This document shows, piece by piece, positions 1 through 8,098 of a DNA stretch of 64,000 nt. Position numbers and translations under genes: made by a program. This stretch comes from Treponema sp. (GTDB lineage Bacteria; Spirochaetota; Spirochaetia; Treponematales; Treponemataceae). The stretch covers positions 1 to 64,000 of the forward strand of contig JAEDCN010000010.1 of assembly GCA_016294105.1 (NCBI GenBank), given 5' to 3'. Positions within the stretch are counted from its first letter, which is position 1. Every line of letters begins with the position of its first letter. The notes beneath the pieces are model-generated. The model did no database searches and was not told the origin of the DNA. It saw nothing but the letters and a program-made list of their open reading frames with translations.

Positions 1-24
1 TGCAACCACCACCCAATCAATTCA

Positions 25-1618
25 GTCGCCTCTTCACGGAGGCGTGGATTGAAACGCCGAACACCTGGGAGCACCTTGCCGTGGTGCTGAGTCGCCTCTT
101 CACGGAGGCGTGGATTGAAACATGATGGGTGATGCCGCCTATGCTGCCTTGGTGGAGTCGCCTCTTCACGGAGGCGTGGATTGAAACCGGGTGGGCAGCC
201 CCAACCAATACCTGCACTTCGTCGCCTCTTCACGGAGGCGTGGATTGAAACATCTACGGACGGGGAGTCCAATCCTCCCACTGCCGTCGCCTCTTCACGG
301 AGGCGTGGATTGAAACTCTACTCCACCGGAAGATTTGCCAGTTATTGGTGTCGCCTCTTCACGGAGGCGTGGATTGAAACTATCTGACCAGTCAGGAACT
401 AGATGAAATTATTAAGGTCGCCTCTTCACGGAGGCGTGGATTGAAACTACGTTATCGAGGAATTCGGAACGCAAACCTTTTGTCGCCTCTTCACGGAGGC
501 GTGGATTGAAACATTCCGCCGAGGAAGAACCAGGAGCCCAGCTGAGTCGCCTCTTCACGGAGGCGTGGATTGAAACTCTATCTCCCAGTTGTAGGGCGGC
601 TCGCCGTCCTGGTCGCCTCTTCACGGAGGCGTGGATTGAAACATATTTTGTATTTTCAGTAATTTCTCCTAGATACGTCGCCTCTTCACGGAGGCGTGGA
701 TTGAAACTCCAGGTAAAAAAAGGGAATAGATCATGGGGAAATGTCGCCCCTTCACGGGGGCGTGGATTGAAACCATAGGCTCAAAGTTTTGGATTGCTGG
801 AGCTGTGTCGCCCCTTCACGGGGGCGTGGATTGAAACGGGGGGAAGCTCCTCATCGGGAGGCAGCCCCGCGTCGCCCCTTCACGGGGGCGTGGATTGAAA
901 CATGCTTAGCCCTCGGCCAATCCGCATAACTCTCATGTCGCCCCTTCACGGGGGCGTGGATTGAAACTGAATGGGAAGGAGGAAAGAATACCATAGTCTA
1001 TGTCGCCCCTTCACGGGGGCGTGGATTGAAACGATAGCCAAAGGTTTGGCATCCTACATCGATGCCGTCGCCCCTTCACGGGGGCGTGGATTGAAACAAG
1101 GCAAATCTGGTGCCGCCCTACATGGAAAGCGGTCGCCCCTTCACGGGGGCGTGGATTGAAACTTGATGGGAGCATCGGCCTACAGTGCCCTGGTGGGTCG
1201 CCCCTTCACGGGGGCGTGGATTGAAACATTACTTGGCAGCAATCACTTCTTTACCTGCTTGGTCGCCCCTTCACGGGGGCGTGGATTGAAACTAGACAAG
1301 GCGGAAGTCTAATGGAGCCCACGCATGTCGCCCCTTCACGGGGGCGTGGATTGAAACGAGGAGGCGGTGCTGAGGGTGCTAGAAAAAAACAAGGTCGCCC
1401 CTTCACGGGGGCGTGGATTGAAACTTGAGCCATCTGACTTAAAAAAGTCGAAACACGTGTCGCCTCTTCACGGAGGCGTGGATTGAAACAGGACACCGGG
1501 GACAAAATTTGCGTCCACGTAGGTCGCCTCTTCACGGAGGCGTGGATTGAAACATCATGCTACCTGCAACTGGGGTACAATCCAGAAGTCGCCTCTTCAC
1601 GGAGGCGTGGATTGAAAC
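25..1618 (+). CRISPR. CRISPR array, type I-C-like repeats (25 repeats, left end outside window)
   Basis: Twenty-five 31-bp repeats start at 25, 91, 157, 221, 286, 350, 417, 482, 546, 612, 677, 743, 807, 871, 937, 1002, 1067, 1132, 1197, 1262, 1327, 1394, 1459, 1523 and 1588. Complete spacers are 33-36 nt. Each repeat begins GTCGCC, has a stem of CGCCTC/GAGGCG or CGCCCC/GGGGCG around a short loop, and ends in ATTGAAAC, the 5' handle typical of type I-C crRNAs. Repeats 1-11 and 23-25 carry the T/A stem and repeats 12-22 the C/G stem. The repeat orientation puts the leader and the newest spacers to the left, outside the window; cas genes are presumably there too, but none is visible. Bases 1-24 are part of another spacer. 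Many spacers read open in one frame on one strand, as expected for phage-gene protospacers; spacer 19 (1228-1261) reversed ends in an in-frame stop. Confidence 0.98.
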
Positions 1619-1641
1619 TTCACTCGTTCTTGGTGTACCTC

Positions 1642-1677
1642 GTTTCAGACTGATATTAAATTTCTACTGTTGTAGAT
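1642..1677 (+). CRISPR. Single Cas12a (type V-A) direct repeat
   Basis: This 36-base element starts GTTTCAGAC and ends AATTTCTACTGTTGTAGAT. That 3' part is identical to the processed handle of the Francisella Cas12a crRNA: TCTAC and GTAGA pair around TGTT, preceded by AATT. It lies 23 nt after the last I-C repeat, in the same orientation, in place of a full 33-36 nt spacer. There is only one copy in the window and no second repeat downstream. The sequence match is direct; that it is the remnant or terminal repeat of a type V-A array is inferred. No cas12a gene is in view. Confidence 0.85.
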
Positions 1678-1888
1678 TAGACCATATCAATGAAACCTTC
1701 GAAGCGGAATGTGTCAATATAGATGTCCCGTGATTCTCCAGAAATCATACTAATTTTTTAGCCTTTGGGTGTAAGATTTCATGTTCTTTGACAATAAATT
1801 TTCTGGTGTTGCGTTTTCAACCCGCATCCCGATTCCCCTCCCTAGCCTCCATCCCCCAATTATGCTACAGTAAGCGAGGTATACCATC
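1678..1888. other. Gap between CRISPR remnant and first gene
   Basis: This 211-bp stretch has no convincing ORF, repeat or hairpin terminator. The first 20-30 bases after the Cas12a repeat could act as a guide. A TTGACA hexamer lies at 1788-1793 without a good -10 at 17 bp. A TATGCT near 1861 and a GCGAGGT ribosome-binding site near 1874 precede the radical SAM gene. Confidence 0.5.
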
Positions 1889-2842
1889 ATGAAAATTCCA
1901 TATTTGTCTGCTTCTGAATATTATAAAAGCATCTTTGGGCAAAAAATATACAAAATCAGCTTAGATGCTGGCTGTACCTGTCCTACACGAGATGGTACTA
2001 AGGGAACAAGAGGCTGTATCTTTTGCAGTGCAGCTGGATCTGGAGATTTTGCTTCTTCTGGAAAGCTTTCTATACAGGAGCAGGTAAAACAGGCCAAATC
2101 CTTGGTAATCAATAAAATACCAAAGCGTCAAAGGGAAGGGGCAAAGTTTGTTGCTTATTTTCAAAGCTTTACCAATACCTACGGCAATCAAGAAGCCTTA
2201 CTTGCAACCTTTAATCAGGCTATTGCAGAGCCAGATATTGTGGGCATTGCCATTGCCACTCGTCCTGATTGTTTGAACGCCAGTTTTATCCAAGAAATTG
2301 CTCAGTTGCGACCTCCTCACTATCCAGACAATCAAGCCTTTCATATTTCAATTGAATTGGGTTTTCAAACCAGTAAGGAACAATCGGTACAGTTTATTCG
2401 ACGAAGCTATGAAAACCAGTGCTATGTTCAAGCTGTGAAAGCAATCCACGCCATTGCCCCACAGATTCACGTGGTAAGCCATGTAATTTTTGGCCTTCCA
2501 GAAGAAACAACAGAAGATATGCTCAATACGGTACACTATGTGTTGACCTCTGAAACTGATGGTATAAAATTTACGGTTTTGCATATTTTGGAGCATACAG
2601 ATTTAGCGGAATTGTGGAAGGCAGGACAGATTCAAACCTTAAGCCAAGAAGCATATTTTTCTCTTTTGAAACAAGCCTTAGCCTTGGTGCAGGAGTACAC
2701 AAGAAAAACCCAAAAGCCAATTGTTATCCACCGACTCACTGGAGATGGTCCAAAGAAAATCCTTCTAGCCCCCCTTTGGACTGCCAACAAAAAGAAGGTG
2801 CTAAATGATTTAAAAAGTTTTTTAACACCAGCCCTTCTTTAA
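1889..2842 (+). CDS. Radical SAM protein, TIGR01212/YhcC family
   Basis: The 317-residue protein matches the YhcC/TIGR01212 radical SAM family in size and in the N-terminal signature: GCTCPTRDGTKGTRGC followed by IFC, the family's long C-x(n)-C-x2-C arrangement for the 4Fe-4S cluster that cleaves S-adenosylmethionine. Later it has an IELGFQT segment and HVIFGLPEET, also typical of the family. The reaction of this family is not firmly established. A GCGAGGT ribosome-binding site sits just upstream of the ATG. The gene ends 34 bases before the likely start of the next radical SAM gene, so the two may be co-transcribed, but the composition is visibly more AT-rich here than in the following cluster, which suggests it is a separate unit. 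Confidence 0.85.
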   Translation: MKIPYLSASEYYKSIFGQKIYKISLDAGCTCPTRDGTKGTRGCIFCSAAGSGDFASSGKLSIQEQVKQAKSLVINKIPKRQREGAKFVAYFQSFTNTYGNQEALLATFNQAIAEPDIVGIAIATRPDCLNASFIQEIAQLRPPHYPDNQAFHISIELGFQTSKEQSVQFIRRSYENQCYVQAVKAIHAIAPQIHVVSHVIFGLPEETTEDMLNTVHYVLTSETDGIKFTVLHILEHTDLAELWKAGQIQTLSQEAYFSLLKQALALVQEYTRKTQKPIVIHRLTGDGPKKILLAPLWTANKKKVLNDLKSFLTPALL

Positions 2843-2876
2843 AAATTTCTTGTTTATTTGCCGATATACAAAAAGT

Positions 2877-4505
2877 ATGAAAACCCTTGTTTCTGTTTAT
2901 GCTGGCTCACCAAAAAACTATGCCTTTGAACCTGTTTTTAATGGTCAGTCTGCCTTTGCCCGTGTTGTTGAATGGATCAATTACCTTTCCACCCAACCTG
3001 AAATACAACTCCATGGTGGAGTGATATTTACTGTTCCTGAATATAAAGAAGTGATGGAAGAGGCTACTAAACACTGCCAGGTTCCCATTACGGTGCTTGC
3101 AGGTGATTTTACCTCCGTGTCAGCATTTTTGGCGGCATTAGATTCCCACAAGGGGGACTGTACTACCATCATTCACGGCCGTTACAGCTGTCCCTTTTAC
3201 GATGGGCAGCTATCCAAGGAGCTTTTCAACTTTCACCACAAGTATGCCGCAGAATACACCTTTGCCGAAGGCTGGCCAGAGGGCTTGGCTCCCGTGGTGA
3301 TAAACGGCAGCACCGTATCTATTCTCAAGACACTTTCAGAAACAAAGGATTTTGGCTCCGTAGGGCGGGATGTGTTCTTTGATGTTATCCGAAGTGACAT
3401 CAATTCCTTCGAGGTGGAAACCTTGATGGCACCAGAAGATATGCGCCAGTATCGCCTGGATTTTTCCTGCCACAGTAAGGAAGGGCAGGTGGCTTGTGCA
3501 AGACTTTTCCAAGTTCTTCTTGCAGATTCTGGTCCTGCTGAGAGCCCAGAATTTGCCCATGCCCTGACTGCAAACAAGCTGGCTTCCGAGGCAATCTTCG
3601 TACCTTCAGTGCTGCGGACGGTGCCTGCCTTTTACAATGTGCAGATTTCCGCCACCTGTCCTGGAACCTGTATCTACTGTCCCTATCCCAAGGCCTATGA
3701 AACTGCCTTTCACCATTCTCCGGCAGAAGCATCTGAGAAAAATCCCCTGTGCTTCATGAAGCTGGAGCAATTCAAGGCGCTGGTGCCAGCTATGGCGGAG
3801 CTTTCTGGAGAGGCAGTGGTTTCCCTTTCCCTGTGGGGAGAGCCCTTGGCCCATCCTGATTTCCTTGGCTTTGTGGAGGCTGTCTTGGCTCAGCCTGGCC
3901 TTTCTGTGTTGATAGAAACTGATGGAAGCCTAGTAACGGAGGAGCTTTCCCAGAAAATCCGCTCCATGGTGGATTCAGCTCTGCCCCGCACCAATGGCCA
4001 TCCTGCCATTATGTGGATTGTGTCCTTGGACAGCCAGAACCAGCAGATGTATCAGGCCATGCGGGGAGCAGGGAGCGAGAGCTGGCCTATTTCCTATGAC
4101 AAGGCCCAAAATGCCTTCCAGATTCTCCACAAGGATTTTCCTGGTGCCAGCTATGCCCAGTTTGTCCGTACCAAGACTAACGAGGAGCAGCTGGAGGACT
4201 TTTACCGCAGTCGCAAGGAGAGCGGTGGCTTGATTATCCAGAAATACGATAATTTCCTGTATTGCATGCCAGATCAGCAGGTAACGGACTTATCTCCCGT
4301 GGTGCGGAACCCCTGCTGGCACCAGCGACGTGATATGGTAATTTTAGTGGACGGAAAGGTGCCTCTGTGTCGGGAATTCCTTTTTACCGAAGGTTGTGGC
4401 AATGTGTTTAGCCAGAGCCTGAAGGAAATTTGGCAGAATGGACAATCCATGCCCTTTATGGACGAATGTGAGCAGTGCGATGAATACTATACCTTCAATT
4501 TTTAA
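2877..4505 (+). CDS. spiro-SPASM protein (radical SAM with SPASM domain)
   Basis: This is a radical SAM enzyme of the spirochete-restricted spiro-SPASM type. The N-terminal third looks like a degraded sugar-nucleotide-type domain (VFNGQSAFARVVEW, then IHGRYSCPFYD). Next comes the cluster motif CPGTCIYCPY (C-x3-C-x2-C) with the typical VSLSLWGEPLAHPDF segment. The C-terminus has the SPASM cysteines: CWHQRRDM, VPLCREF, GCGNV and CEQCDEYY. I start it at the ATG opening MKTLVSVYAGSP rather than at the upstream ATG (2850), because the nine extra residues look non-coding. Its end overlaps the next gene. SPASM enzymes usually modify peptides, but the neighbours here are sugar enzymes; the substrate is unknown. 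Confidence 0.85.
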   Translation: MKTLVSVYAGSPKNYAFEPVFNGQSAFARVVEWINYLSTQPEIQLHGGVIFTVPEYKEVMEEATKHCQVPITVLAGDFTSVSAFLAALDSHKGDCTTIIHGRYSCPFYDGQLSKELFNFHHKYAAEYTFAEGWPEGLAPVVINGSTVSILKTLSETKDFGSVGRDVFFDVIRSDINSFEVETLMAPEDMRQYRLDFSCHSKEGQVACARLFQVLLADSGPAESPEFAHALTANKLASEAIFVPSVLRTVPAFYNVQISATCPGTCIYCPYPKAYETAFHHSPAEASEKNPLCFMKLEQFKALVPAMAELSGEAVVSLSLWGEPLAHPDFLGFVEAVLAQPGLSVLIETDGSLVTEELSQKIRSMVDSALPRTNGHPAIMWIVSLDSQNQQMYQAMRGAGSESWPISYDKAQNAFQILHKDFPGASYAQFVRTKTNEEQLEDFYRSRKESGGLIIQKYDNFLYCMPDQQVTDLSPVVRNPCWHQRRDMVILVDGKVPLCREFLFTEGCGNVFSQSLKEIWQNGQSMPFMDECEQCDEYYTFNF

Positions 4506-5445
4506 TGAGCATCAGGTACCCCTGACCATCCTCAACGGAAACGAACCCATTGCCAATCCTCGGCTTCCCATTGCAGTAATCCTGCTGAACGTGGGAGCTG
4601 GTGGCCTGTACCGTGGAAAGATTTTGGAAAACCTGATGAAAAGTGGCTTTTCTTCAATTGTATCCATCGATAAGGTGCAGGGAAAATACAACGTGGATGA
4701 AATGCTCAGAAATTATCCCAGCGTTAAATTCATTATTCCACGGGAAACTGTTTCCATTGGAGACATGATAAACATTGGTATGGGAGAAATCTCCGAAGAC
4801 TATGCCCTTGTTATCAACGATTCCATCCACGTAACCTCAGCCTTATTGTCCGCCAACGTCATCGAACGCTACATTATTCAGGATTACTTTTGCCTAGCTC
4901 CACGGCTAGTTGATTATCAGCGCCGTCCTCTGCCAGTTCGTTTTTCTCCTGCAATCGAGCATCACAGCCTTAAGCCTGAGTTCTCCGATATTGTCAGCGA
5001 CAAGAGTCCCACCCTCTATCCCTTTGACTTTGTGGGGATTTACAACCGAGCCAAGTTCATCCGTCTGGGAGGCTACGACTACACCATTACCTCTCCCTAC
5101 TGGCAGAACCTTGATTTTTCCCTGCGAGCCTGGCTTTGGGGTGAAGAAATCATTATGTCTCCTCTTTTTCAGCTGGCCTACGAGAATGAGATTCCCGTGC
5201 CAGACACTACCCCAGATCACACCCAGCTGCGGTTTTATCTCAAGAACGGGGCGCCCCGCTATGTGGAAAATCGCTGCTATATTCCCATTAGCCAGTTCGT
5301 GAACTATCGCCGTCGCTCAAAGCTACCCTTGGGCTTGGCATACAAGGAATTTGTGGAGGCACGACGGTGGGTAGCCAAGCATAAATTTGCCTTCCAGCAA
5401 GATCTTTTCAAGCTCATAGATAACTGGGGAGATAAAATCCGATGA
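4480..5445 (+). CDS. Glycosyltransferase-like protein (GT-A type)
   Basis: About 321 residues from the ATG that opens MNTIPSIFNEHQ. The ORF is open further upstream, but that part lies inside the spiro-SPASM gene. The first half has an alternating beta/alpha pattern (IAVILLNVGAGGLYRGKILE, then ALVINDSIHV). The second half carries GGYDYTITSPYWQNLDFSLR with RAWLWGEEIIMSP, resembling the acceptor-side GG-D-x-W-x-n-D-x-s-x-R region of family 2-like glycosyltransferases. It lies inside a tight cluster, overlapping its left neighbour by 26 bases and its right neighbour by 4 (ATGA), which indicates co-translation. Acceptor and donor are unknown. The glycosyltransferase call rests on the C-terminal pattern only. 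Confidence 0.6.
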   Translation: MNTIPSIFNEHQVPLTILNGNEPIANPRLPIAVILLNVGAGGLYRGKILENLMKSGFSSIVSIDKVQGKYNVDEMLRNYPSVKFIIPRETVSIGDMINIGMGEISEDYALVINDSIHVTSALLSANVIERYIIQDYFCLAPRLVDYQRRPLPVRFSPAIEHHSLKPEFSDIVSDKSPTLYPFDFVGIYNRAKFIRLGGYDYTITSPYWQNLDFSLRAWLWGEEIIMSPLFQLAYENEIPVPDTTPDHTQLRFYLKNGAPRYVENRCYIPISQFVNYRRRSKLPLGLAYKEFVEARRWVAKHKFAFQQDLFKLIDNWGDKIR

Positions 5446-8096
5446 CCATAATTATTGTTCAGTGCCGTCTCGATTCCACACGCCTTCCCCGCAAGGCTCT
5501 GTTGCCCCTTGGTGGTCGCCCTCTGGTGGCCTGGACCTTGGCTGCCATGAAGCGGGTGCCAGCAGACCACTATATTTTGGCTGTAGATTATGACTCCTTC
5601 CAAGAGCTGGAGCCTGTGGCAAAGGATTGTGGCTGGGATATTTTTGCCGGTTCCAAGGAGGATGTGCTGGATCGATTTTGTGCCTGTGCCACGGCATACG
5701 AATGTCTTGAGCCCTGTGACATCATCCTTAGAGCCACTGCCGACAATCCCTTTCTGTTTTACGAGGCAGCTACCTGTCTGTTACAAGAAATGCAGCGTCA
5801 ACCTGTGGACTATCTCACCTTTACCGGACTTCCCCATGGCAGTGGCGTAGAGGTTTTTAATGCCCGCTCCCTTATCGAAGCCTGTGGCATGACTGATGAT
5901 GCCTATGACCACGAGCATGTGGGTCCAGCCTTCTACCGTCATCCTGAGGACTTTGCCTCCATTATGCTGCCGTCTCCCACTCGCTGGCACCATCCTGAGC
6001 TTCGTACCACCGTGGACACCTACAGCGACTATCGCCGTTGCCTGAGAATTGTAAGTCATCTTTCCAATTCTCGTGTTCCTGCCAAGCCTTTTACGTCGGA
6101 GGAAATTCTTTCCGCTTTTTCTGTCCCCGCCGTCATGAATCCCGTGCTCTGTGTGCCCTCTGTGGCCAAGGGTCGGGGTACGGGGCATCTTCGCCGTTGT
6201 CTTAACATTGCAAAGAAAATTGGCTGCGACATTCTGGTACAGGATTTACCCGACTCCTATTTTTCCAGTGAAAGCCAAGATGCTGTGGAGCTTCCCATTT
6301 CCCATGAGTTGATGAGTCTCATTGACGAAGCACGGAATCAGGGGCTGGAAGACTGGCAGTTTAGAAACAAGCTGCCGGAGGAAGGGGAGTACAGTCTCAT
6401 TGTTAGCGACTATTTTTCTCTAGACAAGGGCTTGGCTCAAAAGCTTTCCTGTGCTGGCCCCCTTTTAGCCATTGACGAAGGCTCCTCTAACACCACCTAT
6501 TGCGACTACCTTTTGGACATCATTCCCTCCCACAAGCTGGGACGAGTGCCAAATCTCCGCAACAGCCATTTTATCCCCCTGCCAAAGAATCGGCAGGAAC
6601 CAGTGTGGACTGAGGAAAAGGCAAAGGTTCAAAGACAGCAAGAGTCTTCCCAGGAATATTCCCAACTTTTTTCCAAAATTCTCGTTTCCACTGGTGGGGA
6701 GGATCCTGCAGGGCTTTCCATGCCTGCCGCCTTTGCTTTGGGAAGTTTGGAGAAGAATGTTACTGTCATTGTGTCCAATCCAGAAGCTTCAAAAAAGATG
6801 GTTCCTGCCCCAATGCAAAAGTTCATCCGCATTGTTCCTCCCGTAGCAAACCTGCGGGAAAAGCTCCATCAATACGATTTGGTAGTAACCCACTACGGTT
6901 TTACCGCCTTTGAAGCCTTAGCAGCTGGCTGTGGAGTAATCCTTTTGGGAACAACAGCCCTCCATCTTGCTTTGGGTCAAAAATATGGCTTTGCAACCAT
7001 CGCTCAGGAGGCAATCACCAAGGAATCCTTTCAGGAGCTTTTGGAAAAGCCCTGGCTCTTGTATCCCAAGGCAGAGGATGAGGTGCCTTCTTCAAAGGAG
7101 GAGGAAAAGCTGGAGGATTTTGTGCTCCGTGCCGCCAAGGGTTCCCGTATCCTTTGTCCCGTTTGTGGCAAGCATCCAGTAGTTCCTCATCAGGTGGTGG
7201 CTCGCACCTCCCAGCGAACCTTCCGCCGTTGCTCCAGCTGTGGCATGATCTACATTGGCTGGACCTTTGAGGGAATCCAACCCTCCTATTCAGCCGATTA
7301 TTTTTTCGATGATTATAAGAATCAGTACGGAAAGACCTATCTTGAGGATTTTGCCTCCATCAAAAATCATGGAGTACGCCGCATGTCCATCATCGATGCC
7401 ATTTACCTGATGAAGAAGGGGAGCCACGGAAAATCCCGCCGTAACAACAGCTTCATTCCCTCGGTGCTTGATGTGGGCTGTGCCTACGGGCCCTTCCTTT
7501 CAGCTGGTGCAGAGGCTGGCTGGCAGGTTTTTGGTACCGACATTTCATCTTCCGCCGTGGAATACGTGCAGAACACCTTGAAATTCCCCGCCGTCTGTGC
7601 CGCCTTCCCAGACTTCAATCCTGTAACGGAATTTGGAGTGGGGCAGTTCGAGGCAGTCACCATGTGGTATGTCATCGAGCATTTCCGACAACTGGGGCCT
7701 GTACTTAAGGCTGTATCTCGAATCCTGAAAAAAGGTGGAGTCTTTGCCTTTTCCACCCCCTCTGCAGCTGGAGTGTCGGCCCGCTTCTCCCCAGAAAGCT
7801 TCTTTGCCAATAGCCCTGCTGACCACTACACCTTGTGGGAACCAAAGCGTACCAAGGATATTCTCCGTCAGTTTGGCTTCAAGGTGGAAAAAATCATTTC
7901 CACTGGTCACCACCCAGAGCGGTTCCCCTCTTTCAAAAGCCAGACAAATTCCCAGGAGGAAGAGGGAAGTCCTGTCACAGGAAAAAAGCCCAGTCAAGGC
8001 TCCCTGTCCTATTCCAGCCTCTATGGTTTAAGTCGGTGCTTCAAGCTGGGAGATACCTTCGAGGTATATTGCATTAAAACAGAGGAATTGGACTAA
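5442..8096 (+). CDS. Three-part enzyme: cytidylyltransferase + PseG/SpsG-like + SAM methyltransferase
   Basis: An 884-residue protein with three recognisable units. Residues 1-225 are SpsF/NeuA-like: VQCRLDSTRLPRKAL, then RATADNP, the family of CMP-sugar synthetases. Residues 235-545 resemble PseG/SpsG, the GT-B-like nucleotide-sugar hydrolases or transferases of nonulosonate clusters, with GRGTGHLRR at 244-252, VSTGGEDP near 415 and HYGFTAFEALAAGCG near 484. Residues 570-884 start with a zinc-ribbon-like pair (C572-x2-C575, C597-x2-C600) and continue into a class I methyltransferase with motif I VLDVGCAYGPF at 675-685 and an acidic D700. It overlaps the previous gene by ATGA and is two bases from the next. 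The fusion suggests successive steps on one sugar: activation, trimming or transfer, and methylation. T. pallidum has an SpsF-annotated gene (TP0562, from memory) that may match. Confidence 0.85.
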   Translation: MTIIIVQCRLDSTRLPRKALLPLGGRPLVAWTLAAMKRVPADHYILAVDYDSFQELEPVAKDCGWDIFAGSKEDVLDRFCACATAYECLEPCDIILRATADNPFLFYEAATCLLQEMQRQPVDYLTFTGLPHGSGVEVFNARSLIEACGMTDDAYDHEHVGPAFYRHPEDFASIMLPSPTRWHHPELRTTVDTYSDYRRCLRIVSHLSNSRVPAKPFTSEEILSAFSVPAVMNPVLCVPSVAKGRGTGHLRRCLNIAKKIGCDILVQDLPDSYFSSESQDAVELPISHELMSLIDEARNQGLEDWQFRNKLPEEGEYSLIVSDYFSLDKGLAQKLSCAGPLLAIDEGSSNTTYCDYLLDIIPSHKLGRVPNLRNSHFIPLPKNRQEPVWTEEKAKVQRQQESSQEYSQLFSKILVSTGGEDPAGLSMPAAFALGSLEKNVTVIVSNPEASKKMVPAPMQKFIRIVPPVANLREKLHQYDLVVTHYGFTAFEALAAGCGVILLGTTALHLALGQKYGFATIAQEAITKESFQELLEKPWLLYPKAEDEVPSSKEEEKLEDFVLRAAKGSRILCPVCGKHPVVPHQVVARTSQRTFRRCSSCGMIYIGWTFEGIQPSYSADYFFDDYKNQYGKTYLEDFASIKNHGVRRMSIIDAIYLMKKGSHGKSRRNNSFIPSVLDVGCAYGPFLSAGAEAGWQVFGTDISSSAVEYVQNTLKFPAVCAAFPDFNPVTEFGVGQFEAVTMWYVIEHFRQLGPVLKAVSRILKKGGVFAFSTPSAAGVSARFSPESFFANSPADHYTLWEPKRTKDILRQFGFKVEKIISTGHHPERFPSFKSQTNSQEEEGSPVTGKKPSQGSLSYSSLYGLSRCFKLGDTFEVYCIKTEELD

Positions 8097-8098
8097 CT

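Noticed and set aside
17..1535. Several ORFs of 60-95 residues on both strands at the left end
   Set aside because: They run through the CRISPR repeats and spacers; the repeated peptide blocks are the translated repeats.
1688..1696. CAATGAAAC as a possible degenerate I-C repeat end after the Cas12a repeat
   Set aside because: Only 7 of 8 bases match ATTGAAAC and nothing of the stem is present.
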